Source: Clostridia bacterium (GTDB taxonomy: Bacteria > Bacillota > Clostridia > TANB77 > CAG-508). From it: DNA of 64,000 nucleotides. The notes under the pieces are model-generated. The model was not told the DNA's origin. It searched no databases and worked only from the letters and a program-made list of their open reading frames with translations. Positions 10,174 through 19,022 of this stretch are shown here, one piece after another; the stretch's first letter is position 1; every line of letters starts with the position of its first letter. The position numbers and the translations under genes were made by a program. The stretch spans positions 169,106 through 233,105 of the forward strand of contig JAFXPH010000004.1 of NCBI GenBank assembly GCA_017528085.1, read 5' to 3'.

Positions 10174-12075
10174 ATGGATATAGAAGACGTATTTGGTGAT
10201 TACCAAAATGGTAATTATAATGTTGGCAATAATAGTACTGCTGCCAATGATTTTTTAACTAGTACAGAAACTAAAATGGGTGGAGGATCTAACCAAAATG
10301 GTTCTGGTCAAAAACCACCAAAACCACCTAAACAAAAGAGAAAAGGCGGCGGAGGAATAATTGTATTCTTACTATTAATCTTAATTTTACTTGGAGCCTT
10401 TGCATTTTTATATTTTAAAACAGATATTTTAAGTTCTTTACTAAATAAAAACACACCTAAAGAAAGCTTTATGAGTACAATTAGTGCTGGTGTAGAAGAG
10501 TATTCAAGTATTGGTAAAACAGCTAGAAGTAAAATTATAACTGAGGGTGATATGACTATAGATGGTTCATATCAAACAAAGGGAGCTGGTACTGGTGCTG
10601 ATACAAAATATGAATATTCAGCAAGCAAGAAAGATGGATACTTAGGAGTTAATGTTAAAGGTATGTTAGATGTTGTCGTTTCTGATAATACTCTATATCT
10701 TGGAGATAGCTCTTTAGAAGCTGACAAGAAATATATTGGAATAAGAAACGAAAACTTAGATAAAGTATATGAAACATTCTTGGCCTCAGAAAACAGTAAT
10801 TATGAGATACCTTCAAGTATTACAATTAATGGCGAACAAGCTGCTCTTTATGAAACAATTAAAAACAATATAGCAACTATCGTTTCAGATGATTTTAATA
10901 ATGCTTTTGCTGAAGAGAAATTTGTTAAAGAAGAAGCTACTTTATCAATTAAAGATGAAGATACAGCAGTAACTAAATATGCTCTAAAAGTAACAAGAGA
11001 TGAATTAATTGATTTTGCAAAAACTACATATGGTGATATTTTAAATGACAAAGATATTAAAGCGTTTTTAGAAAGTATAGGTTTATATGATTATTTCGAA
11101 AACGGAGAAAAAAATATAGATTCAGAAGATAGTTCTGATGTAAACGAAATTACTATTAGTGTATATGAATTAAAAGGAAACTTTGTTGGATTTAGATTTG
11201 AGACAGATAAGAATGATTATTATCAAATAACAAAAACAGATGCTACTGATTCTTCTGTTACATATTTATTTGATTATTCTATGAGTGATGAGACAGATAA
11301 AGCAACTAGTGAAGTAGTGGTATCTGGAACTGAAGTTGGGTATTCAGTTTCAACTAAAGGTTTAAGTGGAGATGAAGAAGATAATACTTCTAGATCTGCA
11401 ATTTCTAATATTTCTCCAGAAGGATATGAATATTCAGTTGAGAGTTCATCTGGAGCATCTTCTATAGTTGTTTCTGGAAAAGTAAGATATGAATTCAATG
11501 AAGATTCAGTAATTGAAGTAAAACCAGAAGAAGCATATATGTTAAATGATGTAGAAACAGAAGAAGATAAAGAAAATGTAGAAAACTTCGTAACTGCATT
11601 TGTAATGAAATTTGTATTTGGATCTATGGCTGATGGAGGATTTTCAGGAGGAGGAACTTCTGATTTATTCCCAATAACAGATAATCCTGCTAATATAGTA
11701 ACTAACACTGTTACTGATCCTATTAGTAATACTATCCCTGATGTAACAAATACAGTAATTGATGAAAACCCTGTAATTGAGACACCTACAGTAGATGTAA
11801 AGAGCTATTCTTTATATAACACTGTATTAGAAGAAGTAAAAAATGTTTTAACAGCATGTATTACAGAATCACAAAATAATCAAATGGACATTACAAACTA
11901 CTTAAATGTTGGAAATTTAACAACAAATTGCCCATCACTTTTAACAGCAACATTAGAAAAAACTGGTGATTCACAATTTGAAGGTATTTTAACAGATACA
12001 GAAGGAAAACAATACAAATTAGTAGTTGATGTAAATGGATTTAGTTCACTTACATTTGATATAGTTAATCCATAA
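10174..12075 (+). CDS. Membrane-anchored extracytoplasmic protein of unknown function
   Basis: A 633-residue protein that I do not recognise. A Gly/Asn-rich cytoplasmic N-terminus of about 60 residues ends in a basic proline-rich stretch (KPPKPPKQKRK). One membrane helix (about 62-84) then leads to a large, acidic, Ser/Thr/Asp-rich outer domain with no cysteine cluster. The outer part looks like mixed beta structure (repeated 'TISVYELKGNFVGFRFETD'-like strands) and ends with a Thr/Asn/Pro-rich linker (about 505-540) and a final ~90-residue module. The topology (N inside, C outside) is inferred from the charge pattern. It has its own promoter and terminator, so it is a single-gene unit. An envelope or lipoprotein-like sensor role is possible but unsupported. 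Confidence 0.7.
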   Translation: MDIEDVFGDYQNGNYNVGNNSTAANDFLTSTETKMGGGSNQNGSGQKPPKPPKQKRKGGGGIIVFLLLILILLGAFAFLYFKTDILSSLLNKNTPKESFMSTISAGVEEYSSIGKTARSKIITEGDMTIDGSYQTKGAGTGADTKYEYSASKKDGYLGVNVKGMLDVVVSDNTLYLGDSSLEADKKYIGIRNENLDKVYETFLASENSNYEIPSSITINGEQAALYETIKNNIATIVSDDFNNAFAEEKFVKEEATLSIKDEDTAVTKYALKVTRDELIDFAKTTYGDILNDKDIKAFLESIGLYDYFENGEKNIDSEDSSDVNEITISVYELKGNFVGFRFETDKNDYYQITKTDATDSSVTYLFDYSMSDETDKATSEVVVSGTEVGYSVSTKGLSGDEEDNTSRSAISNISPEGYEYSVESSSGASSIVVSGKVRYEFNEDSVIEVKPEEAYMLNDVETEEDKENVENFVTAFVMKFVFGSMADGGFSGGGTSDLFPITDNPANIVTNTVTDPISNTIPDVTNTVIDENPVIETPTVDVKSYSLYNTVLEEVKNVLTACITESQNNQMDITNYLNVGNLTTNCPSLLTATLEKTGDSQFEGILTDTEGKQYKLVVDVNGFSSLTFDIVNP

Positions 12076-12092
12076 TTTTTTAAATATAAATT

Positions 12093-12123
12093 TAAGGAAC
12101 CTTTTTAAGGTTCCTTTTTATTT
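12093..12123 (+). terminator. Intrinsic terminator
   Basis: Stem AAGGAACCTT / AAGGTTCCTT with a short T loop, followed by a T run; it ends the transcript of the 633-residue membrane protein. Confidence 0.85.
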
Positions 12124-12130
12124 TATAATT

Positions 12131-12139
12131 TGATATAAT
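12131..12139 (+). promoter_or_regulatory. Extended -10 promoter for truB
   Basis: A perfect TGATATAAT (TGnTATAAT) at 12131-12139 directly after the preceding terminator, with a poor -35. The truB start is 23 bases downstream. Confidence 0.6.
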
Positions 12140-12162
12140 TTCTTTTGAAGAAAGGGATAGAT

Positions 12163-13029
12163 ATGGATAAAATTCTTTTAATTAATAAAGATATTGGAAT
12201 AACTTCACAAGGAGTGGTATCTAGAGTAAAGAAATTACTAAATGAACCTAAAGCAGGTCATACAGGAACATTAGATCCAATGGCAAGCGGAGTATTGCCA
12301 ATCTTACTAGGAAAAGCAACTAAATTATCTAAATATTTCGTCGAACACAATAAGAGGTATATAGCAACATTACTTTTGGATAAAAAGTCCTCTACGGGCG
12401 ATTTAGAAGGCCAGATAATTGCAAATAAAGACGAAAGCACACAAATAAATAAGGAAAAAGTCGAAGAAGTACTAAATTCATTTATTGGCAAGCAAAAACA
12501 AACTCCTTCTATTTATTCAGCTATTAAAGTAAATGGTAAGAAACTATATGAATATGCAAGAAACGGTGAAGAAGTAGACATTCCTGAAAGAGAAATAGAA
12601 ATATATGATATTAAATTAATTGATATAGATTATGACAAAAAAGAAATTACATTTGAAGCATTTGTATCTAAAGGAACATATATTAGAACATTATGCGAAG
12701 ATATTGCAGAAAAATTAGGAACAGTTGGCATGATGGTTAAACTTGTTAGAACTACAGTAAATGATTTTAAAATTGAAGATTCTATTACACTAGAAGAATT
12801 AGAAAATAATTTAGATAACGTTGATAAATATTTAATTGATCCAGAAATGCTATTTGAATCTTATGGAAGAATAGATTTAGATGAAAGAAAAAAAGATCTT
12901 TTTTATAATGGAGTAAAACTTACTTTTGAATTAGAAGATGGATTATATAACATTTATTCAGATAATAAATATTTAGGACTTGGAACTATTAAAGAAAAGT
13001 TATTAAAAAGAGATATACTTTTCATATAA
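12163..13029 (+). CDS. truB: tRNA pseudouridine(55) synthase
   Basis: TruB converts U55 of the T-loop of tRNAs to pseudouridine. The 288 residues carry the catalytic block GHTGTLDPMASGVLPILLGKATK (Asp in GTLDP), the IYSAIKVNGKKLYEYAR motif and SKGTYIRTLCEDIA, all diagnostic. The ATG at 12163 is preferred to an upstream in-frame TTG because it has a GAAAGGGA ribosome site at proper spacing and gives the usual N-terminus 'DKILLINKDIGITS'. It has its own extended -10 promoter and is followed by a strong terminator shared with the convergent gene. In many Bacillota truB lies beside rbfA/ribF; here it stands alone. Confidence 0.96.
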   Translation: MDKILLINKDIGITSQGVVSRVKKLLNEPKAGHTGTLDPMASGVLPILLGKATKLSKYFVEHNKRYIATLLLDKKSSTGDLEGQIIANKDESTQINKEKVEEVLNSFIGKQKQTPSIYSAIKVNGKKLYEYARNGEEVDIPEREIEIYDIKLIDIDYDKKEITFEAFVSKGTYIRTLCEDIAEKLGTVGMMVKLVRTTVNDFKIEDSITLEELENNLDNVDKYLIDPEMLFESYGRIDLDERKKDLFYNGVKLTFELEDGLYNIYSDNKYLGLGTIKEKLLKRDILFI

Positions 13030-13035
13030 AAGCAA

Positions 13036-13076
13036 AAAGAGTTATATTTTTCGAAAAAATATAACTCTATTTTTAT
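13036..13076. terminator. Bidirectional intrinsic terminator
   Basis: A 14-bp perfect stem AGAGTTATATTTTT / AAAAATATAACTCT (13038-13068) around a CG-centred loop, with a T run on the plus strand. It lies between convergent truB and the 13109 gene. Confidence 0.85.
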
Positions 13077-13108
13077 ATATAGTGTAAGTATAGATTATAT
13101 CTATTTAA

Positions 13109-13459
13109 TTAAGATACTACATTTTGTTCTGAAGATTGATTAGATTCGCTTGAAATAGGTTTACCTAGCTCTTTATAAACATTTAATAATGTAACAAGTT
13201 CACATGATTGAGAGCATTCTCTTGTGTTAACAAAATAAAATTTCTTTAATTGATTGTATTCTTTAGAAGACAAATATTCTTTACTCATTGTTAATAAGTC
13301 AAGCATATTTGTGTATTTAAAATATTTATTATATTTTTTTATTTTATCAACGTAAAAAGATTGTATCTCATCATTTAACATTGAAATACAAGTATCATAG
13401 TTTTTGCTAGATAAGTTAGATTTTAAATTTGCCTCGAAAAAGACATTTGATCTACTCAT
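13109..13459 (-). CDS. Small protein of unknown function
   Basis: A 116-residue, mildly basic, mostly helical protein with no signal peptide or membrane segment; I do not recognise it. The frame is open for 130 codons to 13501, but the ATG at 13459 (MSRSNVFFEA...) is the best start because a GAAGGGG ribosome site lies 7 bases before it; the ATG two codons earlier is too close. Two cysteines occur in 'NTRECSQSCELVTLL', and the C-terminus is Ser/Asn/Gln-rich. It has its own near-consensus promoter on the minus strand (13531-13559) and shares a terminator with truB, so it is an independent unit. A role cannot be inferred. Confidence 0.7.
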   Translation of the reverse strand: MSRSNVFFEANLKSNLSSKNYDTCISMLNDEIQSFYVDKIKKYNKYFKYTNMLDLLTMSKEYLSSKEYNQLKKFYFVNTRECSQSCELVTLLNVYKELGKPISSESNQSSEQNVVS

Positions 13460-13530
13460 TTTCATACCCCTTCTTGGTTTTATTTGTTTGTTAATCCTCA
13501 TAAAACGTCTCTAATCATCTCGTTAACATA

Positions 13531-13559
13531 ATTATAACATATTGATTACATCATTTCAA
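13531..13559 (-). promoter_or_regulatory. Sigma-A promoter for the 13109 gene
   Basis: Read on the minus strand: TTGAAA, 17-bp spacer, TATAAT with an upstream TGT (extended -10). It would start an RNA with a leader of about 65 bases. Confidence 0.7.
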
Positions 13560-13589
13560 GGAATTTTTTAAAAATTTTTAAAAAAATAC

Positions 13590-13618
13590 TTTACATATGG
13601 TATAAAAAGTTATATAAT
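13590..13618 (+). promoter_or_regulatory. Upstream sigma-A promoter in the ispG leader region
   Basis: TTTACA (13590-13595), 17-bp spacer, TATAAT (13613-13618). It lies about 105 bases before a second promoter and would give ispG a leader of about 130 bases, or drive a short RNA. No ORF is seen between the two. Confidence 0.5.
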
Positions 13619-13697
13619 CAAAAATTTTATATTACAATTTTTAAAAAAATTAACTTAGAGTAGTCTTTTACTTTCTGGTATACATAATACAATGTTT

Positions 13698-13726
13698 TTG
13701 CATATGAGTTTTTAATATGATAAAAT
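13698..13726 (+). promoter_or_regulatory. Proximal sigma-A promoter for ispG
   Basis: TTGCAT (13698-13703), 17-bp spacer, TAAAAT (13721-13726). The ribosome site AAGGAG and the ATG at 13755 follow closely. Confidence 0.7.
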
Positions 13727-13754
13727 ATGAACAATAAAATTAAGGAGTTTTTAT

Positions 13755-14819
13755 ATGTATTCAAGATTAGAAACAAGACCTATTTATGTAGGCGGAATTC
13801 AAATTGGCGGTCAAAATAAAGTTGTTATTCAATCTATGTGTAACACAAAAACAAAAGATGTGGATGCAACTGTAAATCAAATATTAGAACTTGAAAAATT
13901 AGGATGTGAAATAATAAGAGTTGCTTGTTTAGATGAAGAAGATGCAAAAGCAATTAAAGATATTAAAGAAAGAATTCATATTCCAATTGTAGCTGATATA
14001 CATTTTGATTATAAAATTGCACTAGAAGCTATTAATAGTGGAGTTGATAAAATTAGAATTAATCCTGGCAACATCGGTGATGAGGAAAAGGTAAAAGCTG
14101 TTGTTGAAGGATGCAAATCAAAAAATATCCCAATTAGAATTGGAGTAAATGGTGGATCTTTAGAAAAAGATTTGCTTGAAAAATATGGTGGACCTTGCAG
14201 TGATGCAATGATTGAATCTGCAAAAAGACATGTAAAAATTTTAGAAGATTTAGAATTTTATGATATTGCAATTTCTCTTAAAGCATCTAACTTAGATATG
14301 TGTATAGAAGCTTATGAAAAAGCTGCAAAAGAATTTAAGTATCCACTTCATTTAGGTATAACAGAAGCTGGAACAGCCTTTTCTGGAACAATTAAATCAA
14401 GTATTGGTTTAGGAGTTTTATTAAGAGAAGGAATTGGTGATACTGTTAGAGTATCATTATCTGATGATCCAAAAGAAGAAATCCCAGTATGTAAAGAAAT
14501 ATTAAAAGATTGTAATTTATATAAGCATAGTGCAAAACTTGTTGCTTGTCCGACATGTGGAAGAATTCAATACGATATGATTCCAATAGCAAAAGAAATA
14601 GAAAGATTCTTGCAAAACCTAGATACTGATATAACAGTAGCTGTTATGGGATGTGCAGTAAATGGACCAGGAGAAGCAAGAGAAGCTGATATTGGCATAT
14701 GTGGAGGTAAGAACGAAGCATTATTAATAAAAAAAGGTGAAATAATAAGAAAAATACCACAAGAAAATATTATTAAAGAATTAGAAGAAGAAATATTAAA
14801 TTTAATTAATGAGAAATAG
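13755..14819 (+). CDS. ispG: 4-hydroxy-3-methylbut-2-en-1-yl diphosphate synthase (flavodoxin/ferredoxin)
   Basis: IspG (GcpE) is the iron-sulfur enzyme of the non-mevalonate (MEP) isoprenoid pathway, reducing methylerythritol cyclodiphosphate to HMBPP. The 354 residues match the compact bacterial form. The TIM-barrel N-half contains [26 protein letters not shown] and RINPGNIG. The C-terminal [4Fe-4S] domain has its cysteines in CPTCGR (near residue 265) and [10 protein letters not shown] (near 297), and the conserved Glu of the NGPGEA motif is present. The start has AAGGAG 7 bases upstream. It overlaps the leader of the following peptidase gene, so the two are probably co-transcribed. Its presence implies isoprenoid supply by the MEP route. 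Confidence 0.97.
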   Translation: MYSRLETRPIYVGGIQIGGQNKVVIQSMCNTKTKDVDATVNQILELEKLGCEIIRVACLDEEDAKAIKDIKERIHIPIVADIHFDYKIALEAINSGVDKIRINPGNIGDEEKVKAVVEGCKSKNIPIRIGVNGGSLEKDLLEKYGGPCSDAMIESAKRHVKILEDLEFYDIAISLKASNLDMCIEAYEKAAKEFKYPLHLGITEAGTAFSGTIKSSIGLGVLLREGIGDTVRVSLSDDPKEEIPVCKEILKDCNLYKHSAKLVACPTCGRIQYDMIPIAKEIERFLQNLDTDITVAVMGCAVNGPGEAREADIGICGGKNEALLIKKGEIIRKIPQENIIKELEEEILNLINEK

Positions 14820-14829
14820 AGGTATTTAT

Positions 14830-15852
14830 ATGAACTATCCAGAGTATTTAAAAGTTGGAGATACAATTGGTATATGTGCTCCATCAGATGGTATAGCCGA
14901 TGAAGTTAAAATCCGTAAACTAGAACTTGCTGAAAAGCAATTAACTGAACTTGGCTATAAAGTAATTGAAACTGATCATGTAAGAACTAGTATAAAGGGA
15001 AGAAGTGCAGATGCCGAAACTCGCGCAAAAGAGTTTATGGACTTATACTTAAATGATGAGGTTAAACTAATAATTTGTGCTACTGGTGGAGATTTCATGC
15101 TAGAGATGATACCATATATTAACTTTGAATTGCTTAAAACAGCAAAACCAAAATGGGTTCAAGGTTATTCAGATGTAACAAGTATTATCTTTTTGCTTAC
15201 ATCTATACTAGATATTCCAACTATGCATGCTCAAACTATTAAAGATTATGCCATGAGACCACTATTTAAGAATCTGACAGATGCTTTAGATTTAATGAGT
15301 GGAAAAGAAGTGGTTCAATATTCTTTTGAAAAATATGAAAAAGAATGGCAAGATACTACTTATGAAAATATGGAAGATCAATATAATATGACTGAACCAG
15401 TAGAGTGGAAAAACTTAAATGGTGAAGAAAAAATATCTGTTTCAGGAAGATTACTTGGTGGAAATATAGAAATAATTAAAGACATAATAGGTACTAAATA
15501 TGATCATATAAACAAATATATTTCTAGACACAAAGAAGATGGAATTATTTGGTTTATTGATATATTTGAACTTACTACACCAGAATTAATAAGAACATTC
15601 TTTGTATTTAAGAATTCAGGTTATTTAGATAATTGCAAAGGAATAATTATTGGAAGGCCTCTGTTCTTAAGAGAAGATTATGAGATAAACTTAAAAGAAG
15701 CTCTAAAAGTATCTTTGTCAGATACAAATATACCAGTAATATTTGATGCCGATATTGGACATGTTTCACCACAATTTTCATTAATCAATGGCTCATATGT
15801 TGATATATTTAGTAGCGAGGGAAAAGGATATATTAAAACTTATTTAAAATAA
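14830..15852 (+). CDS. S66 family LD-carboxypeptidase / MccF-like peptidase
   Basis: A serine peptidase of family S66, which contains murein LD-carboxypeptidases (removing the terminal D-Ala of tetrapeptides) and the MccF microcin C immunity peptidases. The N-terminus 'LKVGDTIGICAPSDG' is typical. The nucleophile motif is GYSDVTS (near residue 117), following the ATGGDFMLEMIPYINFELL segment; the C-terminal region DADIGHVSPQFSLINGS supplies the His. The length of 340, with an insertion around residues 160-220, resembles the MccF-like branch more than LdcA, so the substrate is uncertain. The ATG at 14830 was chosen because AGAGG lies before it; an upstream in-frame ATG lies inside ispG. A bidirectional terminator follows. 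Confidence 0.85.
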   Translation: MNYPEYLKVGDTIGICAPSDGIADEVKIRKLELAEKQLTELGYKVIETDHVRTSIKGRSADAETRAKEFMDLYLNDEVKLIICATGGDFMLEMIPYINFELLKTAKPKWVQGYSDVTSIIFLLTSILDIPTMHAQTIKDYAMRPLFKNLTDALDLMSGKEVVQYSFEKYEKEWQDTTYENMEDQYNMTEPVEWKNLNGEEKISVSGRLLGGNIEIIKDIIGTKYDHINKYISRHKEDGIIWFIDIFELTTPELIRTFFVFKNSGYLDNCKGIIIGRPLFLREDYEINLKEALKVSLSDTNIPVIFDADIGHVSPQFSLINGSYVDIFSSEGKGYIKTYLK

Positions 15853-15854
15853 AA

Positions 15855-15888
15855 AAAAGACTGCTTTTAGCAGTCTTATTTATTTTTA
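15855..15888. terminator. Bidirectional intrinsic terminator
   Basis: Stem AAGACTGC / GCAGTCTT (15857-15877) with a T-rich loop and flanking A and T runs, between convergent genes. Confidence 0.85.
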
Positions 15889-16737
15889 AGCTATTACTTT
15901 CATAACCTTAATTCTATTTTCATTAAATGTTTTTTCATAGTTATCACATAAGTAACGTAATTTATTTTCAGGTAGAGTTCCATTTTCTTCAAAGTAATTT
16001 AATGCTTGATCTAATATGAATTTTCCATATGTTAATGGGTTATTTGAATCAACATATAAGAAATTTTTTCTAATAGACATATAATCTGTGTATTTTAATT
16101 TTTGTGCAATAATTGAAGGTTGAATATAAAACTCTTTTGAATATACGTTTAAGTATTTATATAACCAGTCAACTTTTCTAAATATTGGTGTTGATTCATC
16201 CATTCTATTTAATTCTTTTTCTAATGAAACTAATCTATTGTATGTAGCTGATTGAAATTTTGATTTTACACTTTTTGAAAATACTTCAACAGGAGATACA
16301 CAAGTACTATCTGGTAAGTCTTTAATTGTGAAGTTAATATTTCTTAGATATACAACTGGTTTTTCAAAATAGTTATATGCACTTTCTAAGAAATAATATA
16401 GTCTTTGTATAAAATCTTCTGAATAGATACTATAATTTTCAATAAGTTCATTAAAGACAATATTATTATAAAAAGTTTTATTAGATACTAATTTGAATGA
16501 ATCGAAATATGTATCAATAGTTTTATTTAATTTATTAATTTCAATTGTATTTACTACAAAATTATTCTTAATTGTTTTAATCTTTTCTTTAGCGTTTACA
16601 GCTTCAATAGGTAAGTCGCTAGTAGAATAAACGCTATTATTGTAAATAACATAAATTGGCATAGATTCATTTAAAGACTCTAATAGTAATAAATACAAAT
16701 TATATAAAATTACACTTTTATCATTATTATTTTTCAT
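15886..16737 (-). CDS. Protein of unknown function
   Basis: A 283-residue protein that I do not recognise. It has no signal peptide or membrane helix; the hydrophobic stretch near the start (ILYNLYLLLLESL) reads as an amphipathic helix. It is rich in Asn, Tyr, Lys and Leu, and looks largely alpha-helical. The start has a perfect AAGGAGG site 7 bases upstream, and the gene is driven by a near-consensus promoter with ideal spacing (16773-16801), so it may be well expressed. It is a single-gene unit facing the 14830 peptidase. Nothing nearby indicates its job. Confidence 0.75.
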   Translation of the reverse strand: MKNNNDKSVILYNLYLLLLESLNESMPIYVIYNNSVYSTSDLPIEAVNAKEKIKTIKNNFVVNTIEINKLNKTIDTYFDSFKLVSNKTFYNNIVFNELIENYSIYSEDFIQRLYYFLESAYNYFEKPVVYLRNINFTIKDLPDSTCVSPVEVFSKSVKSKFQSATYNRLVSLEKELNRMDESTPIFRKVDWLYKYLNVYSKEFYIQPSIIAQKLKYTDYMSIRKNFLYVDSNNPLTYGKFILDQALNYFEENGTLPENKLRYLCDNYEKTFNENRIKVMKVIA

Positions 16738-16772
16738 TTAAACATCCTCCTTGTAAGCACACAAGCATTTTT

Positions 16773-16801
16773 ATTATAACATAAATGAGCTTATTAGTCA
16801 A
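16773..16801 (-). promoter_or_regulatory. Strong sigma-A promoter for the 15886 gene
   Basis: Read on the minus strand: TTGACT, 17-bp spacer, TATAAT, then AAGGAGG and the ATG. It has one mismatch to consensus. Confidence 0.8.
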
Positions 16802-16822
16802 TTATGTTAACTATAAAAGATG

Positions 16823-16851
16823 TTTACAAATAAATAATTTATATATATAAT
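16823..16851 (+). promoter_or_regulatory. Sigma-A promoter for the 16886 gene
   Basis: TTTACA (16823-16828), 17-bp spacer, TATAAT (16846-16851), divergent from the promoter at 16773-16801. Confidence 0.7.
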
Positions 16852-16885
16852 TTTATTGAAAATATGTAAGTAAAGAGGTGCACAA

Positions 16886-17137
16886 ATGAAATTAAAAGTA
16901 GATAGTAAGCCAGGATTGGTATTAGTTATTATAATTGCAGTTGTTTTAGGTGTATTATTTGGAGTGATGTTGATTAATAATAGAAAAGCTGCTGCAGATA
17001 AAAATTTTATAGATTCACAAAAGACTCTTTTAGAAGTTAAAGCTCAAGAAGCAAACAATGAAATAAATGAATATGTTAATACTCCTTCAAATGTTATAAC
17101 TGATAAAGCTATTTCAAACGAAGTAGTTTCAAGTTGA
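16886..17137 (+). CDS. Small single-pass membrane protein
   Basis: An 83-residue protein of unknown function. It has a short basic N-terminus (MKLKVDSKPG), one long hydrophobic helix (about 10-31, LVLVIIIAVVLGVLFGVMLI), then an acidic/polar outer tail that is probably helical. The ATG follows AAAGAGGTG at good spacing. A dedicated promoter and a clean terminator make it a monocistronic unit. The tail might be exported with the helix as an uncleaved anchor; no cleavage motif is evident. Confidence 0.7.
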   Translation: MKLKVDSKPGLVLVIIIAVVLGVLFGVMLINNRKAAADKNFIDSQKTLLEVKAQEANNEINEYVNTPSNVITDKAISNEVVSS

Positions 17138-17179
17138 GTATTATCAGACGAATTATAGAAATATAGTAATTATTTAATG

Positions 17180-17208
17180 GGTAGATTGGCTAATCTACCT
17201 TTTTTTGT
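17180..17208 (+). terminator. Intrinsic terminator
   Basis: Stem GGTAGATT / AATCTACC followed by seven T; it ends the 16886 transcript. Confidence 0.85.
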
Positions 17209-17232
17209 TATAAAAATGTAATATGTATTTGG

Positions 17233-17261
17233 TTGACTTTAAAAGCCATAATTAATATAAT
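17233..17261 (+). promoter_or_regulatory. Strong sigma-A promoter for the 17294 gene
   Basis: TTGACT (17233-17238), 17-bp spacer, TATAAT (17256-17261), 33 bases before the ATG. Confidence 0.8.
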
Positions 17262-17293
17262 TTACTTGATAAATTAAGTGATAGGAGCTATTC

Positions 17294-18985
17294 ATGTTAA
17301 AGAAATTTGTTATTACTTTAATTTCATTATGTGTATTAATGCTAATAGTAGTAATATCAAGCAATGCGTATACTGAAATAACAGATTTAAATGCTTTAGA
17401 TGAATCAAGATATCCAGGTTATAGAACATTAGTTGAAAATTTGAAAAACCAATATGGAGATAAATATAATTTCAAATTTGCAATTACTGGATTAGACTTT
17501 GATGAAGCTATAAGATATGAATATCAAGGACATGCTTATTCACCAAAAAATTTATACTCAGAGGGTGCAAATTATGGTGGAAAATGGAGATGTCCTATTT
17601 GTGGTGATCAAGTTTTTGATAACTCAGCTCATTGTGCATCTAAAGAAGCTATTGCATACATGTTAGATCCTAGAAATTCTATTAATAGCGATAGTATATT
17701 CCAATTTTATGATATAACAGGATCTAATGTATCAATTGATGATATAAGAAGAGTGGTTCAGGGAACATTCTTAAATGATGAAGAATGTATTCAAGCTATT
17801 TATGATGGCTCAAAAACATATAATATTAATGGATTCTTTATAGTATCTAAGATTATTATTGAACAAGGAACAAATGGTTCTTCATTAACTAAAGGTCAAG
17901 GAGATCTTTCTGGTAATAATGTTGGTTATTATAATTTCTTTAATATTAGAGCTTCAGGAAATGGTGCAGCTCAAATTATTGCAAATGGACTTCAATATGC
18001 TCATGATAGAGGCTGGAATACAAAAAGACAAAGTATTATAGATGGTATTCAATTATTAAAAGAAAGTTACGTTGATATTTATGGACAAATCAATGCTTAC
18101 TTTATTAAGTTTAATACTGTAGGTAAAGAAGCATATGGTTCTCACCAATATGCACAAAATGTTATGGCCGCTGAAAATGAAGGTAGAAAAATGAAAAGAT
18201 ATGTTGAAAGTTCAAGTCAAGCTCAATATACATTTGTAATACCAGTATATGAAAATATGCCTCAAGCATCTTCAGCAAGACCAGATGTTAATACACCAAG
18301 CTCAATTAGATATGAAATTGGTGAAATCAAAAATATTAGTAAATCATTAAAAGTTAGATTTAATCCATCAATTAACGCATCCGTAATAGGATCTGTTACA
18401 AATGGAGAACAAGTTAAAATAATAGAAAGAGCATCTAGCCAATCAGCTGAAGGTTATTATTGGGATTTAATAGTTACAAGTACAGGTGTATATGGATATG
18501 CTTCAAGAATCAATGGTGGAGATGAATGTATAGTTGGAACAGGAAGATATGTAAATTATAATTCTCCAACTACGACTCCTACAGATAATCCAAATTCATT
18601 AGGCGATGAACAAATAGTTGTTGCTGGTGGTGTTATGCATATGACACCAGGAGTAACTATTGAGAATTTAAGAACTCAATATCCAGATATAGTTGTAACT
18701 GATAATAAAGGGGCTGTTGTTACTACAGGTCTTGTAGGAACAGGATATATTGCACAATTTAATGGCACTACTATTACAATCTCAAAAAGAGGAGATATAG
18801 ATGGAGATGCAAAAATGTCTATAGTCGATGTAATTATGTTATTAAATTACGTAAAAAAGACATTTAATCCAACAGACCTTGCAGTATTAAATGCTTGCAG
18901 AGTTAATAATTCAAATGATATATCTATAGTTGATGTTGTACTTTTACTAAATGTTGTAAAAGGCAATGCACATTTAAGTTTATAA
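17294..18985 (+). CDS. Secreted glucosaminidase-type autolysin with SH3 and dockerin domains
   Basis: A 563-residue exported murein hydrolase. It begins with a signal peptide (basic start, hydrophobic core to about residue 24, probable cleavage after SSNA). A cysteine-containing segment follows (CPICG near 99, another Cys at 110). Next comes a glucosaminidase domain with FIVSKIIIEQGTNGSS (candidate catalytic Glu near 190) and the family-typical GYYNFFNIRA. A bacterial SH3 domain lies at about 340-420 (SLKVRFNPSINASVIGSV). After a Thr/Pro linker come a small module at 440-495 and a type-I dockerin (about 499-560) with two Ca-binding repeats, GDIDGDAKMSIVDVIMLLNYV and NDISIVDVVLLLNVV. It probably cleaves the glycan strands of peptidoglycan outside the cell. 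No cohesin partner is seen in the window. Confidence 0.85.
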   Translation: MLKKFVITLISLCVLMLIVVISSNAYTEITDLNALDESRYPGYRTLVENLKNQYGDKYNFKFAITGLDFDEAIRYEYQGHAYSPKNLYSEGANYGGKWRCPICGDQVFDNSAHCASKEAIAYMLDPRNSINSDSIFQFYDITGSNVSIDDIRRVVQGTFLNDEECIQAIYDGSKTYNINGFFIVSKIIIEQGTNGSSLTKGQGDLSGNNVGYYNFFNIRASGNGAAQIIANGLQYAHDRGWNTKRQSIIDGIQLLKESYVDIYGQINAYFIKFNTVGKEAYGSHQYAQNVMAAENEGRKMKRYVESSSQAQYTFVIPVYENMPQASSARPDVNTPSSIRYEIGEIKNISKSLKVRFNPSINASVIGSVTNGEQVKIIERASSQSAEGYYWDLIVTSTGVYGYASRINGGDECIVGTGRYVNYNSPTTTPTDNPNSLGDEQIVVAGGVMHMTPGVTIENLRTQYPDIVVTDNKGAVVTTGLVGTGYIAQFNGTTITISKRGDIDGDAKMSIVDVIMLLNYVKKTFNPTDLAVLNACRVNNSNDISIVDVVLLLNVVKGNAHLSL

Positions 18986-19022
18986 ATATAATTTATATAA
19001 ATAATTTAAGGAGGTAAGACGC

